Source of the DNA: Planctomycetota bacterium
GTDB taxonomy: Bacteria > Planctomycetota > UBA1135 > GCA-002748355
Assembly: GCA_020638795.1 (NCBI GenBank)
Contig: JACKHW010000001.1
Location: forward strand, 1 to 64,000
DNA length: 64,000 nt
Reading direction: 5' to 3'
Notes under the pieces: generated by a model
Seen by the model: the letters and a program-made list of their open reading frames with translations, nothing else
What the model was told of the DNA's origin: nothing
Databases searched by the model: none
Part shown: in pieces, positions 54,401 through 63,106 of the stretch
Layout of the letters: every line of letters starts with the position of its first letter
Numbering within the stretch: the first letter of the stretch is position 1
Translations under genes and position numbers: made by a program

Positions 54401-55666
54401 GATGGGATCACTCTCGTCGGCAAGCAGTTCGCTGCCGCCGCCGATAAGCTCGATGATGCGAGTCTGTGGGATCGTCATTGCAAGGCCAAGGAGCGGCTCA
54501 TGTCGTTCATGCGCGAGCGGACGGAGGCAACGTTCCAGCGCCGTGGTGACTCGCCGTCGCTCGCGAAGAGAATTCAGAACAGCATCGATGGGAATGCGCT
54601 TTGGATCGGGTTCGCCCGGCGATTCGCGCCCTACAAGCGTGCACACCTCCTCTTCCGCGACATCGATCGACTCAGCCGTCTCGTCAACGACCCGGACCGT
54701 CCGCTCCGCATCGTGATCGCGGGCAAGGCGCATCCCGCCGACGGACGTGGCCAGGAGATCCTCAAGACGGTCTTCGGTGTCACGCGCCTGGACGAGTTCG
54801 CTGGCAAGATCCTCTTCCTCGAGGATTACGACATGGACGTCGGGCGCCACCTCGTCCAAGGGGTCGACGTGTGGCTCAACACGCCGACGCGTCCGCTCGA
54901 AGCCAGCGGTACGTCCGGCATGAAGGTGTCTGCCAACGGTGGGCTCAACCTGTCGATCCATGACGGTTGGTGGGCCGAAGGCGCACGACATGGTGAGAAC
55001 GGTTGGACGATCGGAGGCGATCGCGTCTACGACGATCAAGCGATGCAGGACGAACTCGACTCGGCGACTCTCTACGAGCTGATCGAGAACGACGTGTTGC
55101 CCGCGTTCTACGATCGATCGAATGGACTGCCGAGCCGCTGGATCAAAATGATGAAGTGCGCGCTCTCGACGATCCCGCAGTTCTTCGATACCGATCGCAT
55201 GGTCAGCGACTATCGCGACAAGGCTTACGAACCACTCGCGACGTGCTTCTTCGACTTGACGCGTGAACGCTATGCCGGTGCGCGCTCTCTCGCCGAGCGG
55301 CACCAGCGTGTGCGACGTGCATTCGGTTCACTACGCGTCGTCGAGGCTCGCGTCGGAGATCTGCGCGATCTCGTCCAGGGCGACCAGATCGAGGTCTCGG
55401 TGCGAGTCGATCTCGCGGAGCTCGCACCGGAGGAAGTATCGGTCGAGTTCGTCTATGGACACGCTAAGGATGGTGCCAATCACGCGCGCGATCTCGTCAA
55501 CCCTCAGTTCGTTCGATTGGAACCGAACGGCAAGGGCGGCTTCCCCGAGTTCATCGGAACCTGCGTGACCGAGCGATGTGGAACGTTCGCATACGGGATT
55601 CGCGTGCGCGCTCGCTATACGGCGCTCGAAGACCGAACCCTCGAAGACCTCATCCTCTGGGCATGA
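51434..55666 (+). CDS. Glycogen synthase (GT3-type)-alpha-glucan phosphorylase fusion
   Basis: This is a 1410-residue fusion. Residues 1-545 are a GT3 glycogen synthase of the eukaryotic/Bacteroides type (FEVSWEVCNKVGGIHTVLST, FHEWMTASGMLYL, TVFTTHATMLGR, PSFYEPWGYTPEESLAVGVP, TERTSW-like end). After a basic linker near 550-560 comes a DUF3417-type lead (RLSENLWWSWDAEATALFEE) and an alpha-glucan phosphorylase (GT35), with YFSAEYALHESVRIYSGGLG, WHCNEGHAAF, TPVPAGHDRF and the PLP region EASGTSGMKVSANGG (Lys1164). Synthase and phosphorylase catalyse opposing steps, so the fusion implies tight control. It overlaps GH57 by 4 bases. Confidence 0.92.
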   Translation: MTVNHTLFEVSWEVCNKVGGIHTVLSTKAKTVLEKYGDEYVTLGPWQMQSGDVDDLPFEESAGFEDFADSCREAGVPVRVGRWLIPGRPRAILVQFSGLYEKKDGILAGLWERHQVNSLHGGWDYIEPVLFGHACGIVIEKWWEAHLAPFRGRAVAQFHEWMTASGMLYLNDRVPEVGTVFTTHATMLGRSVASTGQAPRDGLMGRDPADVAESVGVTAKHSLEGVAARSADVFTTVSEITADEAEVFHHRRADPILPNGIDLRVIDEIAGPVGRDEARSRIANFTSRFLAEDVSDAVFIAISGRYEFHNKGIDVFLDSLQKLSERKGRQVVGFVLVPAGNSGLRNELSERLAAKIENVESAWDRAIGISTHNLFDEAEDPVVKHCAKLGLDNARGSRVKIVQIPIYMSENDECLGLPYEAVLRAMDLSCFPSFYEPWGYTPEESLAVGVPTITSDYAGFGRWCRAGNIGTKDGVTVLSRVGVDTAEVVLGLEDVIESFVGGEHDSKELYDICRKTAERTSWSELIDRYTTAYEMALEMACDRTNSCEKRRRAVPVPKRTDDATFGPRLHRFDVAASLPEQLKGLTRLSENLWWSWDAEATALFEELSPQRWAATRHNPVRMLREIFPEDIERAMRPEFVSRLEAIVARFDAYMAAGVREDQNEKAPTRRNPVAYFSAEYALHESVRIYSGGLGVLAGDHLKSASDLRLPLIGIGLFYSDGYMRQRVTATGEQLSQVDRNDPQDLPIELIRNRDGDPILVSIGLPSSRVMLQAWRIQVGRVPLYLLDANLPQNRPEDREITQRLYGGDHEMRLRQEIVLGRAGVKLLGELGIDPSVWHCNEGHAAFLSLERVRRMIRDRHLTFEEAREVCASTTVFTTHTPVPAGHDRFGEDLMRRYFSDAPSWVGMPWEKFYELGQTKTDKGEFNMSYLAMRFANVVNGVSALHGEVSRALLHPFWPDHLVGEVPVEHVTNGVHLPTWTAPEIRSAVGDGITLVGKQFAAAADKLDDASLWDRHCKAKERLMSFMRERTEATFQRRGDSPSLAKRIQNSIDGNALWIGFARRFAPYKRAHLLFRDIDRLSRLVNDPDRPLRIVIAGKAHPADGRGQEILKTVFGVTRLDEFAGKILFLEDYDMDVGRHLVQGVDVWLNTPTRPLEASGTSGMKVSANGGLNLSIHDGWWAEGARHGENGWTIGGDRVYDDQAMQDELDSATLYELIENDVLPAFYDRSNGLPSRWIKMMKCALSTIPQFFDTDRMVSDYRDKAYEPLATCFFDLTRERYAGARSLAERHQRVRRAFGSLRVVEARVGDLRDLVQGDQIEVSVRVDLAELAPEEVSVEFVYGHAKDGANHARDLVNPQFVRLEPNGKGGFPEFIGTCVTERCGTFAYGIRVRARYTALEDRTLEDLILWA

Positions 55667-55669
55667 CTC

Positions 55670-56200
55670 GTGGACGGGCTGGATCGATCCAAGCAGGCGT
55701 TGCGAGAGCAGCTCGAGGTCATCGTCGATCGAGCGCTGTCCGACTTCGTCGTCGTCCTCGGTGAGGCGGCGGACGAAGCCGGCTTTCGTCCCGAAAAGCT
55801 CGAACGGGTGCTCGATTCCGATTCGACGGTCATGACCGTCGCCTTGGATTGGCTCGAATTGCTCGACTCTGACACCGATCTTCCGGTCGAAGAGGCGGTG
55901 CGCCGCGCCGTCGACTCGGCTGTCATCGACCTGACGAGTCCGGTCGTCGTCCACATACACAAGAAAGGCGTGACCGGCGTCCGTGTGCCGCTCGTGTTCG
56001 TCGCCGGTCTGGCTCGTTCGATCGAGGTCGCGTGTCGCGCTTCCTCATCGGGTCGAGTCGACGTCAAGATCGAGAACGATGGCTCCATCGTCATCGAAGG
56101 CGGTGTTCCACTCAGCGACGCCCTCGTCAGGGCGTTTGCCGGTGCGTTCGGTCAGGTGAATCGGTCGGGCAACATCTTGTCGCTGCTGGTTTCTTATTGA
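55670..56200 (+). CDS. Unknown protein at the end of the glycogen operon
   Basis: This is a 176-residue soluble protein starting with GTG 55670, 3 bases after the fusion gene. The N-terminal 70 residues are helical and acidic (ALREQLEVIVDRALSDFVVV, VEEAVRRAVDSAVIDLTSP). The rest is a beta domain (VVVHIHKKGVTGVRVPLVF, GRVDVKIENDGSIVIEGGVP, GNILSLLVSY). No signal peptide or family match is recognised. Tight spacing suggests it is translated with the glycogen enzymes and may regulate or bind them, an inference. Confidence 0.7.
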   Translation: MDGLDRSKQALREQLEVIVDRALSDFVVVLGEAADEAGFRPEKLERVLDSDSTVMTVALDWLELLDSDTDLPVEEAVRRAVDSAVIDLTSPVVVHIHKKGVTGVRVPLVFVAGLARSIEVACRASSSGRVDVKIENDGSIVIEGGVPLSDALVRAFAGAFGQVNRSGNILSLLVSY

Positions 56201-56239
56201 GGAACTCAGGCACGCTCGTCATCCGGCGCCGTGCTGTCA

Positions 56240-57920
56240 TTCCCCTCGAGCTCCGAGAAGCGCGGGGACGGGCCTGCCGCCGGCTCTCGGCGCCCTCGCG
56301 CCGGTCGCCCCTCGCGATACTGATGTCACGCGGCGACCGACCGACGCGAGGGCTTTGGAGAGGCGCGGGGCAGGCGGGAGGAGCCGTCCTAGTGGTGGGT
56401 GCCTGTGGGCAGGCTTTCGTTCGTGCTGCAACATGGAGCGCGCCGCGGAGCTGACGACGGTATTTGTCGACGCGGGATCGACGCGCGCTTCGACTCGCGA
56501 CTTCGATCGAGCTTGAAGCGTGGACGTTCGATTTCTGATTCGGCAGATGTGCATCGCGGCACGCGCTCGACGTGGGCGGGTGCAGACCGGTTCCATAGCT
56601 GACCGTTCAGGCCGACCACTTGGGGGACACTATCCGACTACATGGTTGCCTGGGTTCGACTTCAGATCGGAGGACCGGCAAGACGGTTGCGCGTCCACGG
56701 GCCTGGTTCCGCCGAGGGGATCCAGCGTGCTCTCGGCTGCGAGGCGCCAGCGAGGACAAAGCACGCGCTGCCACGTCGCCATGATCGAACCGCGACGAGA
56801 AGCTTCGCCTGAAGAGGCGGCACGCGCGAGGCCTGAGACCGGCGCGACGCATCGTGCGCTTGCGCGTATTGCGCCGTGCGCCGTCGCGCTCGAGCCTCGG
56901 TTGCCTGCGGGTTCAGGACGTCACTGAGTTTCGAGCCGCCGCGCTTTCACGGCGACGACTTCGGCAGCTCGTAGATGCCGATGCGGCCGTGCCTCTTCCA
57001 ACCGACGCGTAGGAGCCAGGTCCGTGGATCCTCGACCGGGACTTCGAACTCGTCGACTCCGTTCACCTTGACCTTCTCGCGCCAACCCGTGAAGCACCAC
57101 CCCGACGCGAACCGGTCGAGCACCCCGCGCACGTCTCGCCCGTGCTTCCACGCGTTCTTGAGCACGTAGAGGATCGCGTTGCGCACGCGCCGCGGGCTAT
57201 CGAGGATCGAGGCGTGGTAGCGATCGCCGAAAACCTTGCCCTTGCGGCCCCAGTCGTGATTGAGCGTCTGCGCCATGCGGATCGCGAGGGATTGCATGCC
57301 ACGCGAGAGCGCGGTCGTGCTCTCCGCTTCGACGATCAGGTGCACGTGATTGGTCTGGATCGAGTAGTGCACGATGCGAAAGCCGCGGCGTGGCTTCATC
57401 GCGCAGAAGACCGCACGCAAGGACTGCTCGGTGTGATTATCCCGCAGCGACGGCAGACCTTCAGCGATGCGCATCGTGACATGAACAGGGAAGCGCTTCG
57501 CGAGCTTCGTGCGCGCCGCGTGGGAGACTCCCGCGCGTTCGCCCTTCGGCTTGCGACCGGCGCCGAGTCGCTTGCCGCCGCGCCCCGGCCCGAACAGCAT
57601 TCCCTGCACGCCGCGCTTCTTCGTTCGAGACTTCATCCTGCGTTCCCAGCGTGGAGCCGTCACAGAGTCGACGCGGTTAGCGACACGACTTTTGAATCAG
57701 CACATGTCGTTCGCATCATGCTACCGCACACTTTCATGAAAGCAACGATCGAATACGCGAAGTTGGATGTGCGTTTCGATCGCTGCGCCGTCAACTTTGG
57801 ACGGCCCCTCCCGCCTGCCCCGCGCCTCTCGTCGCTCTCGCGTCGGTCGGTCGCCTTTCTGGGCGACCGGCGCGAGCGACCGAGTCAACAGCGCCAGCTA
57901 CCCTTCTCGGAGCTCGAGCC
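56240..57920. mobile_element. RAYT element with flanking inverted REP-like blocks
   Basis: A tyrosine-type (Y1) transposase gene sits between two inverted copies of a GC-rich block. The core copies are 56332-56389 (reverse orientation) and 57799-57855 (forward). About 50 of 58 positions agree, including CCTCCCGCCTGCCCCGCGCC and CTCGCGTCGGTCGGTCGCC. Two further shared blocks follow in the same order on both sides, GGCGACCGGCGCGAG and CTTCTCGGAGCTCGAG. Within each side GGTCGCC and GGCGACC can form a hairpin. This is the arrangement of REP-associated tyrosine transposases, which act on REP palindromes. The 747 bases before the transposase otherwise hold no supportable gene. Confidence 0.75.
56947..57663 (-). 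CDS. REP-associated tyrosine transposase (Y1_Tnp, RAYT)
   Basis: This is a 238-residue HUH transposase of the IS200/RAYT group. The metal motif is QTNHVHLIVE with His106 and His108, and the catalytic Tyr is probably Tyr149 in GDRYHASIL. The N-terminus is basic (MKSRTKKRG, LGAGRKPKGERAG) and may bind DNA. The end of the protein (KRHGRIGIYELPKSSP) is extra. RAYTs nick single strands at REP hairpins. ATG 57663 is taken; ATG 57636 (MKSRTKKRG) is also reasonable. The gene lies between inverted REP-like blocks. It is complete and shows no frameshift, so it could be active. Confidence 0.9.
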   Translation of the reverse strand: MTAPRWERRMKSRTKKRGVQGMLFGPGRGGKRLGAGRKPKGERAGVSHAARTKLAKRFPVHVTMRIAEGLPSLRDNHTEQSLRAVFCAMKPRRGFRIVHYSIQTNHVHLIVEAESTTALSRGMQSLAIRMAQTLNHDWGRKGKVFGDRYHASILDSPRRVRNAILYVLKNAWKHGRDVRGVLDRFASGWCFTGWREKVKVNGVDEFEVPVEDPRTWLLRVGWKRHGRIGIYELPKSSP

Positions 57921-57959
57921 GAGGGAGGCGACGGTACGGGTCGCCGCGTCACGCGCCAC

Positions 57960-58031
57960 CAGGCAGATCCCATCACGAACGTTCAGGCAGATCCCATCAC
58001 GAACGTTCAGGCCGATGAACCACGAACGTTC
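57960..58031 (+). repeat. Tandem 24-base repeats with GAACGTTC palindromes
   Basis: Two identical 24-base units (CAGGCAGATCCCATCACGAACGTT) at 57960-57983 and 57984-58007 are followed by a third, degenerate copy to 58031. Each carries the perfect palindrome GAACGTTC at 57977-57984, 58001-58008 and 58024-58031. The spacing is about 24 bases, near two helical turns. The array lies 120-190 bases before terC and next to the right REP-like block. It could be an operator array for terC or part of the mobile element. No CRISPR: the units are adjacent without spacers. Confidence 0.6.
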
Positions 58032-58149
58032 GAGCAGCTGCAATCACGAGCGGGGCGCGGCAACCTGACGAGGTAGTGCCAGTGCCCCGAGCCGCGGCCC
58101 CGTCCGTCTGTCGCTCGACTTCGCGCTCGCCGTGGATTTCAATCCGCGG

Positions 58150-58932
58150 ATGGACATCTTCTCGATCGCGAATCTCACGACGCTCTTCATGTTGATCCTG
58201 CTCCAAGCGGTGCTCGGGTTCGACAACCTCCTCTACGTGTCGATGGAGAGCAAGCGAGTTGCTGCGGACCGCCAAAAATACGTTCGAACGATGGGGATCG
58301 GCCTCGCGATCGCGCTGCGCATCATCCTCCTGTTCGTCGTAGTGCACGCAATCGGGGCGTTCGAAGACCCCTTCTGGCGCTTCGAGACCTCGATCGTGTC
58401 CGCAGCGATCTCGGGTCACGCTTTGATCGTGTTGCTCGGTGGAGGCTTCATCCTCTACACGGCGGTCAAGGAGATCTACCACATGCTCGCGCCGATCGAC
58501 ATCGAGCACGGTCACGAGAAAGCGCCGCGTTCCGTCGCGAACGCGATCTTCTGGATCGTGCTGATGAACCTCGTCTTCTCGTTCGATTCGATCTTGTCGG
58601 CCATCGCGCTGACCAAGCACTTCTGGATCATGGCGATCGCGATCGTCATCTCCGGCAGTCTCATGATCTGGCTCTCCGATCGAGTCTCGCGCTTTCTGCA
58701 ACGTAATCGCATGTACGAGGTCTTGGGCCTCTTCATCCTCCTGCTCGTGGGCGTGATGCTCCTATCCGAAGGAGGTCACCTCGCCGGTCTCGAGTTCTTC
58801 GGCCACGAAGTCCACGCCATGTCGAAATCGACGTTCTATTTCGTGCTCGCCGTGCTGATCGTCGTCGACGTCGTGCAGGGGCGGTATCAACGGAAGCTGC
58901 TCCAGGCATCGGACGAGGGAAGATCCATCTGA
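58150..58932 (+). CDS. TerC family membrane protein
   Basis: This is a 260-residue protein with about seven membrane segments. The TerC hallmark acidic motifs are LQAVLGFDNLLYVS near the N-terminus and NLVFSFDSILSAIALTKH in the middle; both are present. TerC proteins have been linked to tellurite resistance and to metal (Mn) export. ATG 58150 is preferred because it aligns the first helix with the family; GTG 58132 would add six residues. Upstream lies the GAACGTTC repeat array. The 151 bases between this gene and the kinase hold no further gene. Confidence 0.87.
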   Translation: MDIFSIANLTTLFMLILLQAVLGFDNLLYVSMESKRVAADRQKYVRTMGIGLAIALRIILLFVVVHAIGAFEDPFWRFETSIVSAAISGHALIVLLGGGFILYTAVKEIYHMLAPIDIEHGHEKAPRSVANAIFWIVLMNLVFSFDSILSAIALTKHFWIMAIAIVISGSLMIWLSDRVSRFLQRNRMYEVLGLFILLLVGVMLLSEGGHLAGLEFFGHEVHAMSKSTFYFVLAVLIVVDVVQGRYQRKLLQASDEGRSI

Positions 58933-59083
58933 CCGACTCGCCGGACGCGCTGCTATCATTCGTGCCGAGCTGCCCGGATCCTGCTACGGGCCGCTCATCG
59001 CACGGGCGTCCTCCGCGTGGGGATAGCGCGGTCGACCTTCATTTCCGAGTAGTTCCTCCTACCCACAGCTACCGCTCCTCTCC

Positions 59084-62000
59084 GTGGTAGATCCCAACGC
59101 GACTCAGTCGCTCGGCCCCGATGCGCCCGAGCAGATCGGCCCGTACGCCATCATCGGCTTGCTCGGCACTGGTGGCATGGGGGAGGTCTGGCTCGGCCAG
59201 CAACTAGAGCCGGTCCCGCGGCGGGCTGCCGTCAAGATCGTGGCGCATGGCGCAGGCAAGGACGTGCTGCACCGCTTCGAAGAGGAGCGTCGCCTGCTCG
59301 CGAGTCTCGAGCATCCAGGCATCGCGAAGCTCTTCGAGGTCGGTGCGACCGAAGATGGACGGCCATGGTTCGCGATGGAAGTCGTGCACGGTCGGCCGAT
59401 CGACGAGTATTGCAATGGCCTCGGATTGCAGAAGCGGCTCGCTTTGTTTCGTCGCGTGTGTCTCGCGGTCCAGCATGCGCACTTGCGAGGCATCGTTCAT
59501 CGGGACTTGAAGCCGACGAATATCCTCGTCGAGGACGTCGACGGTGAAGCCTTGCCGAAGATCATTGACTTCGGCATCGCCAAAGCGCTCGACCGGCGAC
59601 AGGCGTCCAGCCCACTCGAGACGGTCGTTGGCGGTTTCCTCGGGACTCCTGCATACGCGAGTCCCGAGCAGGCGGGCGGTGATCCCGCAAAGATCGACAC
59701 GCGTGCCGACGTCTACTCGCTCGGCGCGATCCTGTACCAGCTCGTCTCCGACGTGCCGCCGTTCGATCCGGCGGACCTCGCGAAGATGACGACGTTCGAA
59801 TTGCAACGCACGATTGCCGAAGTCGTGCCGCGACCACCGAGCGAAGTCGCGCGCAACGGCTTCGAACTCGGCGCGCTCGACAACGTCGTGCTGCGCGCGC
59901 TCGAGAAGGATCCCGAGCTGCGGTTCGCCGACGCTGCAGCGCTCACCGCGGCGATCGACGCGCATCTCGAGACGCGCATCCTGGAGTCGGATGGGGCGCG
60001 TCATGAGAGCCGGTCCGCGGCGACGTCATCACGGTTCTGGCTCGGCACTTTCGCGCTGTTCTGCATGATCGCCCTGCTCGGCGTGACGCTGTGGATCGTG
60101 TCGAGGTCTTTCGACTTGCCGAGTGAGAGGGATCCGAGAGGATCGTCTGGCGAAGCGGGCAGCGGGAATCGAACGACGAACGCGACGAACGCCGTGGACG
60201 CGTCGGGCGGCGCCGCCATGGCGAGCGAACTCTCGAGGATCGACCTCGTCCCGTTCACGGTGACGCGCAGCGCCGACGAACTCGAACTGATCTGGCCCCG
60301 GCGTGACGGATTGCGGCCGACGCGTGTGCTCGCGGCCGAGCGCGGTCGACTTTCACGCGACGCGACGACGTTCGCGGATCTGGAGTCGTGTCTCGCCGAT
60401 GGCTCGGCCATCGCGATCGACGTCCGTCTCGAGAAACGGCAAAACGAAGGTGCGCTCCGCCTCGTGTCTCCGGCTGGAGCCGAAGGTGCGGATGTCTTCG
60501 CTGCCGAGTTCGCATGCGCCGACGGTGTGTCACGCAAATCCGCGGTCGTCCGTTCGCTCGCCCGGACGTCGAATCCGTGGTTCCCGCGATGGAAGTCGCT
60601 GGGGACACCGCTCGAGGTTCCCGAGGTCGAAGCTCTCGGCGCTCGTCCGCTACTGATGCACTGTGACACTCTCGGGTGGACCGATCTCGTCCTCGTCGAC
60701 GGAACGAAAACCGAGGCCAGCAAGGTGCTCGTCTACGACGCGAAGCAGCCGGGTGTCTTCGAGTTCTATCGTCGGAGCAAGGCTGCCTTCTTCGACGAGC
60801 GCCCGCTTGCTGCCAGCACGCACTACCACGACACCGATGCTGCGCCGGACCTCTTCATGGCTACAGAGCGCGGTCTCTACGTGTTTGCGGGGATACACAG
60901 GAATCGGATCGGACTTCGTGACGGACGGGTGTTCTCGCATTTCTATCGGCCCGAGAACCAAGACCCTCCGTGTACGCCGATTGCATTCGCGACCGGGGAC
61001 TACAACGGAGATGGGATCGTCGACATTGCCACGATCGAAGCGGTTCCGGGCGGGTATGGGTTGGTCATGCGCGTGGGGAGTCGACTGCCCGGTACGATCG
61101 AGTTCAACTGGCAATGGGAGGATCGGAAGAGCAAGGTCCAGCTACCCATGTCGAGTGACGATCGCGCGTCGATCGCGTTGCGAGATCTCGACGCCGATGG
61201 TCGTGACGACCTGCTGATCGCGATTCATCGCGCGAAGGGCGATGACACCATCCTCGTCAAACCAGGCGACGCCACGTACCAGCTTCAAGGCGGTATGCCC
61301 ACCTTAGTGCGTGATGGAGTCGTCGACTTTTCCAAGCCGGCGTGGGCCCTCGTCGACGTCAACGGCGATGGTTACGTCGATCTGCTCGACATCGACGCAT
61401 CGAGAGAGGGTTCCTCGGAGCGCCTTCGTGTCCGTCTCGGTGGGCCGACGAGTTTCGGCTCTGGTCGCCCCTTCGATGACGTCGAGATCGACGATGTCGT
61501 TCACGTCGAAGCCGCAGACGTGGATGCTGACGGTATCGACGATCTCGTGCTCGGACATCGCGACGAGTCCGGTGCTACGCACGTATCGGTTCTGATCGGC
61601 GATCGCGGAGACGAGCGGCGTGCGTGGTTCGCGAAGACAAGAGTCGACATCGGGACGTTCGAGGATTTCGTGGACGTGCGCACGGGGCGCTTCGATGCCG
61701 ATCCGATCCTGGACTTGATCGTCGTACAGCGGGCGCCTTCGCCTGCGCGCGGCCTTCGCGTGACGTCGTTCGAAGCGCGGGCGCGGACTCCGGGCGAGGT
61801 CTCGTTCGACTTCGTGGGGGAGCGCCGCAGCGTGAGCCTCGCGGACGAGTGTGAGGCCACCCTGTCGGGGGGGAATCCCGGTAGTTGCCTTCAAGTCGTC
61901 GCTCACGGTGCAAGCGAAGTCGTCGTGATGGAGAGCGCCAATCGCCGGAAGCCGTGCCATTTCGTGACGCTTCATGCGGAGACGACGAAGGAGACCTCGG

Positions 62001-63031
62001 CGAACTTTCGGAGCCGAATGAACGTGGCGCGAATCGTCGATCCATTTGGATACGACATCGTTCGTTTCGACGCCAACGGGACTCTCGTCGTCGATGCTCT
62101 ACTACGCGGGTATCGTCGCGTCGGCGAGAAACCGAAAGCGTTGCTTTCGGTCGACCCGATCGAAGAGTTTTGGCCGATCTGCTTGACGCCGAGGGTGTCA
62201 CTGCAATCCGTGCCGTTCCAATCGCGTGATTGGATCCTCACGCGTTCGTCGGGTGACTTCGCAACCTATGCGTGGCAGAACGGTGCGTGGCAGACGGGCC
62301 CCGCGTTCGAAGTCTCTGATATCCCGGATGCGGTCGTGATTGCCGACCTCGACGCCAACGGTCTGGACGACGTACTCGCGTTTCGCAAGCTGCGCACGCA
62401 CTCGACCGAGTTGGACGTGCGGCTTTGTGTGTTCGACGTTGCAGCGCGAGGCAAGTTCTCGTTCATGCGCATGAATGAGGACGAGGCGACTGGACAGGCC
62501 GGACTACGGTACTCCATCCCGGGTTCGGTCTCGTCGATTGTCGTGACTCCGATCGGTGGACGTGCCGGGTATGACGACGCGTATTCCCGCGGACTCGTCG
62601 TGGGGCGCGAGGACGGATCGATGGCCAGCCTGTACGCGAAGTATCCGCAGCAGATGCCGGGCTACGCACTGCCAACCGTCGACGAGGGCCTGTTCGAGCC
62701 GGTGTTTCCCGGAAAGCCCTTGGTGCTCGGCACGGCAGATTTCGACGGGGATGGCCTGGAGGACCTCATTGTGGCGGCGCGAGATGGATCGCAGCTTCAA
62801 GTGCGCTTTCAAGACCCGGATACCCGTGTGCCCACGGGTTCGCCGTGTGGGACCGGTGTCTTTACCCGCGTCTGCGCACTGACCACACCTTGGGGTGGCA
62901 AGAAGGGATGGAGCGTCGCTAAAATCCTCGCGCTGCGCCTCGACGAAAATCCTCTGCCGGATCTCGTCGTCCTTGCCGAGCACGATGGTGGTGAAGTGTC
63001 GATCCTGCAATGGTTGACCGAACCACGCTGA
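59084..63031 (+). CDS. Ser/Thr protein kinase with extracellular FG-GAP/VCBS repeats
   Basis: This is a 1315-residue receptor-like kinase starting at GTG 59084. Residues 20-290 are a Hanks-type kinase: Gly-loop LLGTGGMGEVWLG, Lys in AAVKIV, catalytic HRDLKPTNIL, DFGIAKA and GTPAYASPEQA. A membrane helix (about 317-336) follows. Extracellular repeats carry calcium-binding-type loops of the FG-GAP/VCBS kind: DYNGDGIVD, DLDADGRDD, DVNGDGYVD, DVDADGIDD, DLDANGLDD, DFDGDGLED. The layout implies sensing outside and phosphorylation inside. No substrate is evident. Confidence 0.9.
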   Translation: MVDPNATQSLGPDAPEQIGPYAIIGLLGTGGMGEVWLGQQLEPVPRRAAVKIVAHGAGKDVLHRFEEERRLLASLEHPGIAKLFEVGATEDGRPWFAMEVVHGRPIDEYCNGLGLQKRLALFRRVCLAVQHAHLRGIVHRDLKPTNILVEDVDGEALPKIIDFGIAKALDRRQASSPLETVVGGFLGTPAYASPEQAGGDPAKIDTRADVYSLGAILYQLVSDVPPFDPADLAKMTTFELQRTIAEVVPRPPSEVARNGFELGALDNVVLRALEKDPELRFADAAALTAAIDAHLETRILESDGARHESRSAATSSRFWLGTFALFCMIALLGVTLWIVSRSFDLPSERDPRGSSGEAGSGNRTTNATNAVDASGGAAMASELSRIDLVPFTVTRSADELELIWPRRDGLRPTRVLAAERGRLSRDATTFADLESCLADGSAIAIDVRLEKRQNEGALRLVSPAGAEGADVFAAEFACADGVSRKSAVVRSLARTSNPWFPRWKSLGTPLEVPEVEALGARPLLMHCDTLGWTDLVLVDGTKTEASKVLVYDAKQPGVFEFYRRSKAAFFDERPLAASTHYHDTDAAPDLFMATERGLYVFAGIHRNRIGLRDGRVFSHFYRPENQDPPCTPIAFATGDYNGDGIVDIATIEAVPGGYGLVMRVGSRLPGTIEFNWQWEDRKSKVQLPMSSDDRASIALRDLDADGRDDLLIAIHRAKGDDTILVKPGDATYQLQGGMPTLVRDGVVDFSKPAWALVDVNGDGYVDLLDIDASREGSSERLRVRLGGPTSFGSGRPFDDVEIDDVVHVEAADVDADGIDDLVLGHRDESGATHVSVLIGDRGDERRAWFAKTRVDIGTFEDFVDVRTGRFDADPILDLIVVQRAPSPARGLRVTSFEARARTPGEVSFDFVGERRSVSLADECEATLSGGNPGSCLQVVAHGASEVVVMESANRRKPCHFVTLHAETTKETSANFRSRMNVARIVDPFGYDIVRFDANGTLVVDALLRGYRRVGEKPKALLSVDPIEEFWPICLTPRVSLQSVPFQSRDWILTRSSGDFATYAWQNGAWQTGPAFEVSDIPDAVVIADLDANGLDDVLAFRKLRTHSTELDVRLCVFDVAARGKFSFMRMNEDEATGQAGLRYSIPGSVSSIVVTPIGGRAGYDDAYSRGLVVGREDGSMASLYAKYPQQMPGYALPTVDEGLFEPVFPGKPLVLGTADFDGDGLEDLIVAARDGSQLQVRFQDPDTRVPTGSPCGTGVFTRVCALTTPWGGKKGWSVAKILALRLDENPLPDLVVLAEHDGGEVSILQWLTEPR

Positions 63032-63106
63032 CTCGGTTTGGCGTGCAAGTCGTTCGGTTGTTCTTCACCCTCTCGCCTCAGACTCGACGTTTCTGCCTCG
63101 ATACCC

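Noticed and set aside
56520..56927. 135-residue plus-strand frame beside the transposase
   Set aside because: Arg-rich, no homology, no ribosome binding site; lies in the flank of the mobile element.
57960..58031. CRISPR-like repeats
   Set aside because: Units are directly adjacent without spacers, and no cas genes are in the window.
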